The notes under the pieces: model-generated
Told to the model about the DNA's origin: nothing
Databases searched by the model: none
Seen by the model: only the letters and a program-made list of their open reading frames with translations
Assembly (NCBI GenBank): GCA_958296005.1
Contig: CATQHQ010000001.1
Coordinates: 1,070,134 to 1,134,133 of the forward strand
Reading direction: 5' to 3'
From: Longimicrobiales bacterium
GTDB lineage: Bacteria > Gemmatimonadota > Gemmatimonadetes > Longimicrobiales > Gaopeijiaceae
DNA: 64,000 nt
In this document: positions 9,239 through 18,900 of the stretch, one piece after another
How the letters are laid out: every line of letters begins with the position of its first letter
Position numbering within the stretch: the first letter of the stretch is position 1
Translations under genes and position numbers: made by a program

Positions 9239-10452
9239 CGCGAAGGTGCCGGGCCGAACAAGGAGACTTGGGACGGTCGCAGACGCGACGCGTTCTCGTC
9301 CGGCATGAGCTGCTCCGTCCGCATCAGCTCGCCGACCGTGAAGGTGCCCTTCGCGATGGCCGATCTGCCCACCTCGTCGATGGGGCCGAACCGCCCGCTG
9401 CCCTTGCCGGACGCTACCGCGATGATGGAGTCCACCCGAACGGTCTTGTGATCGAGCAGGTCCGCGCTCTGGCTGGAGGCGATCACCTGAGTCCTATCCG
9501 CGCCGTCCGCCAAGATGTCGAGTAGCACGTCGAGTGCTCCCGGATGAAGCGCGGTTTCCGGCTCCTCTATGCCGACTAGGCCGCGGCGAGAGCCGTCGAG
9601 GCCAGCCCCCTGCAGCAGCGCCGCCAGCATGCCGACTACCCTGAGCGTCCCGTCGGACATGTCGCTGGCGAAGAAACGCCTGTGCCGCGTTCCTTCGCGC
9701 ACCATCTTCCTGAACGCGAGCGTTTGTTTGGGACCTATCGTCAGTCTGTTCACGGTGACCAACTCCGGCACCACCGCCTGCAGGTAGAGGTCGATCCTCT
9801 CCTTGGTCGTCGGCGACCGCCGCTTGATGGTGTCCACCACGCTGGCCAAGTTGCGCCCGTCTTCCCGCAGGGGACCCGCCTCTGCCTCGTGTAGATCTCG
9901 AATGACGCCCGGATCAAGCCGATAGACGCACATCTCCAACAACGCCTTGTAGACGGGATGAAACTTGGGCACAGCCGCCAAGCGAATCAAGTACAGATTG
10001 TCCGGGGCAACGGGCGGAGGGTGGGAGAACGTGCACTTGGTCACCCGCCCCTTCTCGACCCGGCAGAAGTGGACTCCGTCCGGTCCCACGCGTCGGCACT
10101 CCTCTCGCCGCACGTCGATTCCGCCGTCGCCGCCCAACCCCACCGCGACAGCGTAGTGGCCCATAATATCCTCAAGGCCGTAGTCGAGGCGAATTCCGAA
10201 GTACCTTGCACGCCTCGTCGTCCGGCGCACGATCTCCCCGACGCCTCCACGCTTGCGAACAGCGCTGACCAACGAGGACCGAAGAGATTCTCCCACTAAG
10301 CCAAGTGCGTCAAGGAAGTTGCTCTTTCCCGAGCCGTTCGGTCCTACCAGGAATGAGAGCTGGCTCAGCTCCACGTCGCAAGCTGCGATGTTGCGGTAGT
10401 TGCGGATTCCGACGCGGGATACCAGGCGGCGGTTAGGGGCTGGGTCGTTCAT
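9190..10452 (-). repeat. Long direct repeat, copy A (AAA ATPase plus DUF4276 start)
   Basis: This stretch matches 19821-21083 at high nucleotide similarity over about 1.26 kb. Homology covers the whole ATPase gene and the first 15 or so codons of DUF4276, and it stops at the ATPase start codon on the upstream side. Both copies have the same orientation. Confidence 0.85.
9235..10452 (-). CDS. RecF-like AAA ATPase (COG4637-type), copy A inside the DISARM operon
   Basis: The 405-aa ATPase has Walker A GPNGSGKSN at residues 37-45, an ABC-like signature region SDMSDGTLRVVGM near 265, a Walker B/D-loop GLVGIEEPETALHPGAL near 300, and SSQSADLLD as a sensor-like segment. ATG at 10452 is chosen because copy B starts at the aligned position and then has exactly the same length. 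A TTG at 10467 is less likely. ATPases of this class pair with DUF4276 or DUF4435 TOPRIM proteins in anti-phage modules, PARIS being an analogous pair. Here the downstream DUF4276 partner is destroyed, yet the ATPase is intact. It lies between drmMI plus an unknown gene and drmA, an unusual position in DISARM. The two copies differ at roughly 30 residues by eye. Confidence 0.82.
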   Translation of the reverse strand: MNDPAPNRRLVSRVGIRNYRNIAACDVELSQLSFLVGPNGSGKSNFLDALGLVGESLRSSLVSAVRKRGGVGEIVRRTTRRARYFGIRLDYGLEDIMGHYAVAVGLGGDGGIDVRREECRRVGPDGVHFCRVEKGRVTKCTFSHPPPVAPDNLYLIRLAAVPKFHPVYKALLEMCVYRLDPGVIRDLHEAEAGPLREDGRNLASVVDTIKRRSPTTKERIDLYLQAVVPELVTVNRLTIGPKQTLAFRKMVREGTRHRRFFASDMSDGTLRVVGMLAALLQGAGLDGSRRGLVGIEEPETALHPGALDVLLDILADGADRTQVIASSQSADLLDHKTVRVDSIIAVASGKGSGRFGPIDEVGRSAIAKGTFTVGELMRTEQLMPDENASRLRPSQVSLFGPAPSR

Positions 10453-10520
10453 GGATTGACGGGCCAAAATCGCCCTAAGTGGGATGGTTCTGTGGTCGGT
10501 CGCAAGGTCACACCTGACGA

Positions 10521-10544
10521 CGGCGTCCTGTGACTAGGACGTCG
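10521..10544. repeat. Short hairpin in the gap between the unknown gene and AAA copy A
   Basis: CGGCGTCCT and AGGACGTCG pair around a 6-nt loop with one mismatch. It sits in the 147-nt gap between the 251-aa gene and the ATPase start. No T-run follows on the minus strand, so it is not a clear Rho-independent terminator. It may mark a junction or act as an mRNA structure. Confidence 0.4.
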
Positions 10545-10599
10545 CGACACTGGCAGGATTGTTGCCTTATCTTGTCGTCCATATCGCATTATCGTTTCA

Positions 10600-11355
10600 T
10601 CATGTCGTTTTGCCGCTAGGCACGTGAAATTCCACAGGCGATTGCATTATCGTCATTGAGGTCGTTGTCGTTGTGATATTGCATTCGCGACTAATGCCAC
10701 CATCAACAGATACGACGACGTCACCATCCTTGGTGAGAGCAACGACAGCATCTCCGAATGTCGGGCGAGCAATCGGGAGGTGTAGCCCGCCCCATTGTGA
10801 ATCTCCCTTGTCGACGGCGTGTCCCACAATCACTGCTGATCCAGGGTGAACACAATAGCATCCGGGTGTGAACTCAATGCCGTCAAGCGATATTTCCGCG
10901 TTGACACCGACTTGTGCCATCACGTCGCCTGCTGTCGTTTTCAAGAGTGCAGCACCGTAATTGGTCAATCCATGCACAACGATGGATCCACCGTTGACGT
11001 CCGCCCTGAGATAATCCCACTTCGACAGGTCTCCGACGATTAATCTGAAGGTGTCATTAGGCATATCCAGTCCGATGTCACGTGGCTTGCATACAGGATG
11101 CTGATCCGGGGGCGTGGCCGCTAGACACGCCAAGAGCTTTAGGTAGTCGTGTCGATTCGTTTGTAGTACCTTAAGCCTGTCCGCGGCCGCAGCCATGGCT
11201 TGCGCGGATTGGCCACTAGGTGATGACACAGGATCGCCGGATGTCGCCCGCTTGTGAAAGTGGCCTTTCACCTTGCTGACCAGCGATACACTCGCTCGCC
11301 ACACAAGTTCTGCACGTCCTGCCGCATCGATAATGAACTTCAGTTCATCGATCAT
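10600..11355 (-). CDS. Protein of unknown function coupled to drmMI
   Basis: I do not recognise this 251-aa protein. Its ATG at 11355 overlaps the drmMI stop (ATGA), so it should be co-translated with the methylase. The first 60 residues look helical and charged (ELKFIIDAAGRAELVWRASV). A middle segment around NRHDYLKLLACLAATPP resembles a small winged-helix-like region. The C-terminal half is rich in beta and Gly/Val (CYCVHPGSAVIVGHAVDKGD, VVALTKDGDVVVSVDGG) and ends with a Thr run. Base composition is visibly more AT-rich than drmMI or the AAA gene, suggesting a separate origin. No membrane segment or nuclease motif is seen. It may be an accessory DISARM component or a passenger. Confidence 0.7.
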   Translation of the reverse strand: MIDELKFIIDAAGRAELVWRASVSLVSKVKGHFHKRATSGDPVSSPSGQSAQAMAAAADRLKVLQTNRHDYLKLLACLAATPPDQHPVCKPRDIGLDMPNDTFRLIVGDLSKWDYLRADVNGGSIVVHGLTNYGAALLKTTAGDVMAQVGVNAEISLDGIEFTPGCYCVHPGSAVIVGHAVDKGDSQWGGLHLPIARPTFGDAVVALTKDGDVVVSVDGGISRECNITTTTTSMTIMQSPVEFHVPSGKTT

Positions 11356-14300
11356 CTCCTAATCGTCCTCTCAGTCTGGTGTGTGAAGGGTTTACAGCCC
11401 GTCTCGCCATGATCACTGGTGGCTCCGCGTCGTGTTGCGTGGAGCTCAAGCAAGCGAGCGAGAATCTCGTCGCGCACCTCGTTCGACCAACGGTAACGGT
11501 AGGGCTTCTTCTTGCGGCCCCACTCCTCTTCGTCGATTTCGTGGTCTAGGCGGAACCCGCAACCCGTGGGAACATCGTCCCAGCTGTAGGCGTCGAGGAC
11601 GGCCCGGTCCATGGCGGCGTGAAGTTCGCGGAGCCGAGTGATCTCGAGGTCGTACTCGTTGGGGTCGTGGAAGCGGTTGTAGGTCTTGGTGAGACCCTCG
11701 TCGTTGCGGACCATCAGGTCGGCGCGGAACTCGTAGTACTCCTTGCCGGCGGCTTCCAGGCCGGGGGCGGTTTCCCAGTTCGCCGGAAAGGGGAAGGTCT
11801 CGAAGACGTCGGAGGGGGTGTAGCGGAGATCATCCTTCAATGACGAGCCGAAGAAGCGCGCCCAGACCTCGTGGATGCGGCACTGGAGAGCGCAGAAGGC
11901 GGCGTAGGTGTCGAGGGGGAAGACGGCAAGCGAGTGGGCGAAGATCATGCGTGCTGGAAGGAACGTGAACGCGTGGTGTGGCGTCGCTCCGCAGTTGATG
12001 GCCAGCACGCGGTGCGTTTGCGCAGTATGCGTATACAGCTGAGTTGCTAGCGAGCCATACTGCCACCAGAACCTAGCCCGCTTTCGACCGATGGAGTTCC
12101 TGGTGAGGTGGGCGCGCCCGGGCTTGACCTTGTCTTCCACGATCGCCAAGGGATCGGGCCAGTCGGCCGCCACGGGATCTGGATAGTCCTCCGGCACAAT
12201 TGGTTCACGTCGCAACGCCTTGCGTCGTAGCGCGTGCGCGACGTTCCAGGTCTCGCCGATGTCGTCTCGCCGCAACGGCCAGTTGCGGAAGTTGATCACA
12301 TGGCGATGATGAGCGTGCGTCGGACTGGTGTTCACCTCTTGGCCGCCTATGTACGGGAAGATGACCCTTCGGTTCCGGGGGTTCTCCTCAATCAGACGAC
12401 ACATCTCGGCCAGCGGCGTGGCCACGCTCTTGCTGTCCGTGTCGTCGAAGGTGAATCCCATGCCGAGCACGTAGCTACCAACGAAGCTCTTCTTCGCGTT
12501 CGCCTTCAGTCGGGCCGGGTCCTCATGGCCGCCCCGATGAAACAAGAAAGCCGTGATCTGATCGACTGCACGCCCATTGAGCATCTTTGGCCCGCGATGC
12601 CGACCGTTCGCGACATGCACGACGCTCACCACCACCGCCGCCATCCCTGGCCACTTCACCCGCGTCGTTGCCTGGTAGATTTCTCCTCCGTGCTGGCATA
12701 TCCAACGGAGTCCCGTGGATCGTGTGTCTCCTTGGGCAATTGTATTGGTTGCGATAAGGCCGAGGGTGCCGTTGCACCGGATCAAGTCGAACGAACGGCG
12801 AAAGAAGTGGGCCACCAAGTCGGCGTTGCCATGGCTTTTCTCGTGGGCCTGCTTCAGCCAGAGGGGATAGTGGTCCACGTTGGAGGCGGTCACCGAGTTC
12901 TTCCCCGCGAATGGCGGATTGCCGACAATCGCATCGAACCCGGGGTTCCTCCGGTCGAACGCCCCGGGGAATTCGATTTCCCAGTGAAACGGGGCTAACG
13001 GCGGATCGGCCTCGCGCAACTCTTCCAGGTAGCTAGTGTACTCGCCTACATTGCCCTCGGCCACTTTGTCCGCAAGTTCGGCCCGTATCGCTTCACGTTC
13101 CTTCGGCTTCGCCCTACAAAAAAAGGCCACAAGCACCAAGTCGCCGGTTCGGCGAGCCGCGTCAGTCGCAGCCTCAGCCTTATTCAGCATATACTGCAAT
13201 TTCTGGTCCAGGATGCCCTCGCCTGCCTCTCTAATGCGGCTGCGCAGTTCTTTGGCCCGATCTAACTGCTCCCGGGCCCTAATTGCCTCAAGCCCCGGCT
13301 CAAAGATGGGGGTATTGGCCTTCCAGTGAAAATCCGCGATCTGGCGTTGTGTCAGACCGACCAGCGAGTCTCCATGGCGCAACGCATGGTCCAGAAAAGT
13401 CAGGCGAAGGTCCTTGGCCAAGGTAGCCAGCCACAAAGACATCTTGGCCAAGTCCACCGCAACTGGGTTGCGATCCACGCCGTACAGACAGCGGCGGGCG
13501 ACTTCTCGGCGAGCCGCCAAGAGCTCGTCCTCGTTGTCCAGCAAGTCGGGCACTCGTTCATGGGCACGCCAGGACTTGACGAGGGCCGCTCCCAACTGGC
13601 GGCAAGCCTCGACCAAAAAGGCACCCGATCCCATTGCCGGGTCGCACACCTTCAAGTCCAGGAGCTGCTCGGGCGTGAGCGCGCCGCCGGGCTCGTCGCA
13701 CAAGCGGTCCAACACCGGTCTCAACGCGCCGGAGACGATGGGCTTGGTCAGCTTGCGCGGCGTGTAGTGGGATCCTGAGCGGCGGCGCTCCTCGCTGGGC
13801 TGGAGGACCATGGCTCCCGGTGCGACCAAGTCGGGCGTGGCGGCGGCATCCACGATGGGACCAACAGCGGCGTGCAAAGCCTCGATCGTGTCGGCCTCAC
13901 GAACCGCCTTCGACACCCTGGCGGTGATCGTGCGGTCGGTACGGTCGCGGATCCACTTGGCGCGCTTGCCTGGCGACTCCACCAGCAGCTCGTCCAGATC
14001 GATCGTGGCGGGGGCGCCGTGCTTCTTCGCCGCCTTGATCGCCACGGACCGACCCTTCGCCGTCTCCATTCGGAACCCCATCATCGTCTCGTAGACAGAG
14101 CCGATGTGCTCCACATCCAAGGCCCGGTACGAGATGCGCTCGCCCTTCAGCACCAGCAGCTTCTCCAGGACGCGGTAGATGGTACCGTCGGACACCAGCG
14201 GCGGGTCGATGCGCTCGTCGAGCTGGTGCCCGCCTGCGACCTGGGCCGTGCGGCCTTCGAGGAAGCGGTAGCGGTCGGGGTCGAACAAGACGCCGTGGCG

Positions 14301-15404
14301 GGCCGGTAGTGTCATGGAACAACTCCGCGCACCGTCGTGGATCATGCGGAACAGGAACAGCAGCTGGGCGTAGGCGCCGTAGCGCTGGTCCATGGTGTCG
14401 GGGTGGAGGGCCGCGTCCTCCCGAAGGCGCCTGTGCAGGCCGGCCACCGAATAGGCACCGAGGAACACTTCGTCCTGGGGCAGCATGTCCCGTTCTTCGG
14501 CGTAGAGCAAGAAGATGAGGCGGAGGACCAGGATGAGGAGTCCCCGGTACACTTCGTGGGGATCGCCGCGATCGTCACGAGGGTGGTCGGGATCGAGAAA
14601 GCGGCCCAGCAGCTTCTTGCCGCTCGACGCGTCGTGGGCGGACTGGAATCCGCGCAGCAGTTCGTAGAGAGCGTGCAGCACCTGCTCCGACAGTTCCTGG
14701 CTGACCTCGTTCTGGAACTTGCGACTGTCCTCCATGAGCGCGGCCAACCGCTTGTCCTTGCTTACCGACAGCAGGCGCGTCTCGCGCAGGAGCAGCCGCA
14801 TCGCCGAGCAGATGGGCCGCCCGGCGGTCTCCACCATGTCCGTCACGCAGAAGTCCAGCCAGCCTGAACTCTCGCCCTTTGGTGCCGACACGAGCCGCAG
14901 AGTGTGGCCGTTGAAGAGTAGGCCAGCCGGGACGCCGGTGTGGCGCAGCAGACGCTCCATCGTTGCATGGGGCGACGGCCAGGCGCCGTTGGCGCACTCG
15001 AAGTCTCCTTCGGAATCGCAGGCGACGACGAGCAGCTGCCATTCGGACTCGTTCGCGCCTTTGCGGACGGCGTAGCTGGGGCGTGCGGTCTCGGCGCTGT
15101 CGGGCACGGCGACTTCCAACTCCGAAGGCAGCGGCGAGTCGTCGGTCCCCGCGTAGCCCTTCGGAGAGAAGCTCCAGTCCAGGACGGTGCGGGCGAAGTC
15201 GCGAAAGCTCGGGAGCAAAGGATCTGAAGTGCCCGAGCCGTTGCCGCCAATGCACGCCCTCAGCCGATTCTGACCCTCCGCGTCTCGCCGGTTGAGGATG
15301 GCACCGGCCCGCACCAACGCCGTTGGCGACACTACAAGGCCCGTCGGTTTGACGAAACCGAGCCACTCCAGGTGGGCCGCCACTTGCGGGTTGGGCTTGG
15401 CCAT
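11352..15404 (-). CDS. drmMI: DISARM adenine-N6 DNA methyltransferase DrmMI
   Basis: This 1350-aa protein is a large Eco57I/PglX-like N6-adenine methylase, the class 1 DISARM methylase. The N-terminus (HLEWLGFVKPTGLVVSPTALV) is typical of DrmMI. SAM-binding motif I is CDPAMGSGAFLVEACR near residue 588. The catalytic NPPF motif is IVGNPPFAGKN near 833. The C-terminus has RYRWSNEVRDEILARLLELH, used below to recognise a relic copy. ATG at 15404 begins the family-like N-terminus directly. The gene follows a small winged-helix-like gene by 54 nt and overlaps the next gene by 4 nt. It presumably methylates host DNA to protect it from the DISARM complex. Confidence 0.9.
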   Translation of the reverse strand: MAKPNPQVAAHLEWLGFVKPTGLVVSPTALVRAGAILNRRDAEGQNRLRACIGGNGSGTSDPLLPSFRDFARTVLDWSFSPKGYAGTDDSPLPSELEVAVPDSAETARPSYAVRKGANESEWQLLVVACDSEGDFECANGAWPSPHATMERLLRHTGVPAGLLFNGHTLRLVSAPKGESSGWLDFCVTDMVETAGRPICSAMRLLLRETRLLSVSKDKRLAALMEDSRKFQNEVSQELSEQVLHALYELLRGFQSAHDASSGKKLLGRFLDPDHPRDDRGDPHEVYRGLLILVLRLIFLLYAEERDMLPQDEVFLGAYSVAGLHRRLREDAALHPDTMDQRYGAYAQLLFLFRMIHDGARSCSMTLPARHGVLFDPDRYRFLEGRTAQVAGGHQLDERIDPPLVSDGTIYRVLEKLLVLKGERISYRALDVEHIGSVYETMMGFRMETAKGRSVAIKAAKKHGAPATIDLDELLVESPGKRAKWIRDRTDRTITARVSKAVREADTIEALHAAVGPIVDAAATPDLVAPGAMVLQPSEERRRSGSHYTPRKLTKPIVSGALRPVLDRLCDEPGGALTPEQLLDLKVCDPAMGSGAFLVEACRQLGAALVKSWRAHERVPDLLDNEDELLAARREVARRCLYGVDRNPVAVDLAKMSLWLATLAKDLRLTFLDHALRHGDSLVGLTQRQIADFHWKANTPIFEPGLEAIRAREQLDRAKELRSRIREAGEGILDQKLQYMLNKAEAATDAARRTGDLVLVAFFCRAKPKEREAIRAELADKVAEGNVGEYTSYLEELREADPPLAPFHWEIEFPGAFDRRNPGFDAIVGNPPFAGKNSVTASNVDHYPLWLKQAHEKSHGNADLVAHFFRRSFDLIRCNGTLGLIATNTIAQGDTRSTGLRWICQHGGEIYQATTRVKWPGMAAVVVSVVHVANGRHRGPKMLNGRAVDQITAFLFHRGGHEDPARLKANAKKSFVGSYVLGMGFTFDDTDSKSVATPLAEMCRLIEENPRNRRVIFPYIGGQEVNTSPTHAHHRHVINFRNWPLRRDDIGETWNVAHALRRKALRREPIVPEDYPDPVAADWPDPLAIVEDKVKPGRAHLTRNSIGRKRARFWWQYGSLATQLYTHTAQTHRVLAINCGATPHHAFTFLPARMIFAHSLAVFPLDTYAAFCALQCRIHEVWARFFGSSLKDDLRYTPSDVFETFPFPANWETAPGLEAAGKEYYEFRADLMVRNDEGLTKTYNRFHDPNEYDLEITRLRELHAAMDRAVLDAYSWDDVPTGCGFRLDHEIDEEEWGRKKKPYRYRWSNEVRDEILARLLELHATRRGATSDHGETGCKPFTHQTERTIRR

Positions 15405-15458
15405 GTCGGCTAAAGTCCTTGCGCGACGTTGGCGCGGCGCATTCGCTGAACCAGGGCT

Positions 15459-15911
15459 CTAGTCCTGGGGCAGGTCGGGCAAGCGCTGCCAACGCCACTC
15501 GCCGTTCGGGTCACCCGGCACCGGCGCGTACCGGAACACTACTCCGTCCTGGCGTGTCGCGAATACGCTGCCGCCCGACACTACCACGCTCGCAGTGCCA
15601 CCAATTCGGCGCTCGGAAACCGCTGCACCCGCTTCGGCTTGGTTGTGGTCGGGGAGGTAGTACGCGCCGCGCCGCTCGTTCTTAGAGCGAAGCGCGTCGG
15701 ACACCTGCGTAGCGACTACACCGGTTGCGACAAGGGTCCGGAGAAGGCCGTAGATCCTGCTGTAGTGCTTGGTATGGGTGCGCGTCACGCGTCTGGCGGC
15801 ACCGGGTGGAAGGCCGAGCACACGGCATGTGATGTCCTTGATTGAGGACGGTCCGCTGGCCTTGATGGCGGCGACAACTGCTTCCTTGGTGATGTCGGTC
15901 GGCGAGATCAT
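15459..15911 (-). CDS. Small winged-helix-like protein between drmD and drmMI
   Basis: The 150-aa product starts at ATG 15911 (MISPTDITKEAVVAAIKASG), 19 nt after the drmD stop. Residues about 5-95 have the pattern of a winged helix: TKEAVVAAIKA, then SIKDITCRVLGL, then RIYGLLRTLVATGVVA and a basic turn. The remaining third is short beta-rich sequence (ASVVVSGGSVFATR, VVFRYAPVPGD). I do not assign a named family. Its place inside the DISARM transcript suggests a DNA-binding accessory or a local regulator. It lacks nuclease or ATPase motifs. Confidence 0.65.
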   Translation of the reverse strand: MISPTDITKEAVVAAIKASGPSSIKDITCRVLGLPPGAARRVTRTHTKHYSRIYGLLRTLVATGVVATQVSDALRSKNERRGAYYLPDHNQAEAGAAVSERRIGGTASVVVSGGSVFATRQDGVVFRYAPVPGDPNGEWRWQRLPDLPQD

Positions 15912-15930
15912 GGGTCTTCCTCTGTCGCGG

Positions 15931-18900
15931 TCAGTTCGTCTCGGGCCACAAGTACACGAGGCCCACGGGCTCGACACGGGTGGCCCGAACCTCGTAGAAG
16001 GCGCGGATTCGTGCAGGTTCTTCCGCCAAGTCTTGGTCGAAACGCTCCAGTCGGTGCCGCCAATGTCGGACGTCGGCCTCTTTTTGGCGCCGCTCCTCGG
16101 CGGAAAGAACGAGTTCGAACTGCTGCTGGTCGTCGTGCTTCGCCAGCTCGGCTCGCACCCGTGCTCGGTGGCTTTGCAGCGTTTGCTGCAGGGACCGGCT
16201 CTCAAGGTTGCCCCGCTTGGCAAGAAGCTTCGCTGCCTCCTCCTCAATCTGCGCGGCCAGCTTCTCCAGCCGAGGCTTGAGGTCGGCAATGTCCTGAGCC
16301 GCCGTACGCAGCAACCGGCGCTGTACGATCTCCGTGGGAGCTCTTCGGCTTCCGTTCCCACTGGTCTCGGCGGCCAGCGCGTCGTCCAACAGTTCGAGGG
16401 TCACAGACTCGCCGGCGCGCCCGTGGGCCCGGAGTGGCCGCCCGTTGCGCTGGGATGGATCCAACCAACGCGCCGTTGCTGGCACCAGTACCTCATGCAG
16501 CCGCTCGGCGTGTCGCCCGTACAGCGAGAGGCGGCCCAGAAGCACCACTCGCGGAATCGAGTCCCGTGTCTGGGCCAAGCACGCCCGGGAAAGATCGTGT
16601 TCCACGAACCCCTGCGCCCGAAACCGGGCCAGCAGGCGCTGAGCCACGCGCTGATCCAGGTGCAGGTGCACCACCTCGTCAGTCAGCACGTCCATGTCCT
16701 CGAAGACGACAGGACGGATCGGAGCGTCTCGCCGCCAGTCGGCCAGCTTCTGGTCGATCTTCCGGGGCACGCGCAACGAGTCCAGCGTGGCGGCCCACGT
16801 GGGATCGGCAGCGGCGTGGCCTTCAATGGGCGGCAAGATCCACGTGGGGATGGCGTCGGCTGCGGCAGTCCGACCGGTTCCGCCATGCGGTTGTATTGAT
16901 CCCGCGCTTGGGGTCAGCGGCGGAAGTTTCAGGAGCTCCAATGAGCACGACAAGGCGGTGCGGAAGGGCTCTGTCTCGAAGCGCACCCACTTGCGCGAGC
17001 GGTCCAGCAGTTTGCGGCATCGGTCGATCTGAACCGTAAGCTCGGCGTGCCGATCTCGAACGGCCTCCAGTTCGTCCACGGCCGCCTGTTTCTTGGCTTG
17101 GTCCAAGTCGGCGGCTTCGATGGCGCGCTTAAGGTCGTCAGCGTGGGCGTGGCGGATGCCTTGGCGGAGTCGCCGCTCCACGTCGTCGTCGATCACCTTG
17201 GACAAGCTGCCCAGCTCCCGCTTGATCGTCTCGGTCTTGTGCACCAGCACTTCCAGCACCCGATCTTCCACTCGCTGCGGCAGCACGAAGTAGTGGCAGT
17301 TGACTTTGTCCGCTGGTTGCAGCTTGCGGTCGATGCGCCCGTTGCGTTGCTCGATCCGTCCGGGATTCCACGGCAAGTCGAAGTGGAACAGGTCGGTGCA
17401 GTGGGCCTGGAAGTTGAGCCCTTCTCGAGCCGCGTCGGTTGCGATGAGAATGCGCAGGGGGTCCTGTTCGGGACGTGTGTTGAACCGCCGCTGGATCTCC
17501 TTGCGCCGGGGGCCGCGAGTGTGGCCGTCGATGGCTTCGATGCGGTCGTCGGCCTGATCCGTGTGCTTGATGGCGTGCTGGAGGACTTGGCGCAGGTAGT
17601 ACTTGGTGCCTGCTCGGTTCTCGGTGAAGATCAGCACCCGTCGGTTGTTCCAGTGGGGCGTGGATGCGCCCGGAGGCGGCGAATGGCCATAGGGCGGCAG
17701 GCCCGGGCACTGGTTCTGGCGGATCCAGTCGATCAGATGGCGGGTCTTGGCGTCGGGAAGGTGGCGAGTCTCTTCCGCAATCTCTTGCATGCGGTCTAGC
17801 AGGCGCTGTTCGTCTGCCCGTTGGGTTGCCGCCGCATCTCCAGCCGCCGAGATGCCCCCTTCTTCGGCCTCGGTCAGCGCTTTGATCAGGCGGGACTCCT
17901 CACCCTCGGCCGGTTCGGCAGTCCATTCGTTGCGGGCGTGTTCGTCGTCGGAGCCCGGCGAAGAAAGGAACAGGTCGGCGGCCTTCCGGGCACGGGAGGG
18001 GGTCAGCCGATTTATCGGTTGCTGGTTGTCGCCTGCCGACTGCCGCTCCCAGTGTTGCTTCATGGTCTTCCGGTGCCTGCGAAGGTTACGGGCGAACGCC
18101 TCGATGGACGACAGCAGACGTTGTTGCAAGCCGATCACGACCACCCGCCAGCCTGCAGCGGCCTGTTGCTTGGCGGCAAACTGCGCATGGCGTTGCTCGC
18201 GGGCCGTTCGGTACTCGTCCAGCAACTGCGACAGGACAATCTCGGGGGCGTCAGGCGGCAGCCCGTCCACCTCGATGCGCACGACGTTCCGTTTGGGGAA
18301 GCCACCCTGCACCTGGCGAACGTCTTCCTTGAGGCGGCGCACCATCACGTCTTCCAGCGCTTGCCTCCCTTTGACCTTGACGCCACGGGTGAAGCGGTAC
18401 GGGTCTAGCAGCTCCAGAAGGGTGGAAAAGCTGTTGGAGTGGCCGTTGTGGGGCGTCGCCGACAGGAACAGTCGGTGCTCGAAGCGCTCCGAGAGGTCGC
18501 GAACAGCCCGGGTGAACTTGCTCTCGATGCCGTAGCGGCCACCGGACGAGGGGGCGGCATGGTGGGCTTCGTCCAGGATCAGAAGGCTGCCGCGGAGGAG
18601 ACGGCCGAGCCATTCTCGCATGGGATCCGCGTAGGCCGACGCCACCAGCAGACGGTGAGACACCAGGAAGCGGCTGTGTGTGCGCCACGGGTTGACGCCG
18701 AAGCCTCGCTCCTGGCGCATTCGGGCGACGTAGCTCCGGTCGAGGATTTGGAAGATCAAGCCGAACCGTTCCTCCATCTCTCCCTTCCACTGCTCCAGCA
18801 CCGACGGCGGCGACGCCACGACGATCCGGTTCACCTTCTTGCGAAGCAGCAGCTCGCGGGCGATCAGGCCCGCCTCCACGGTCTTGCCCAGTCCCGTGTC

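Noticed and set aside
10521..10544. Rho-independent terminator after the unknown gene
   Set aside because: The hairpin is good but no T-run follows on either strand.
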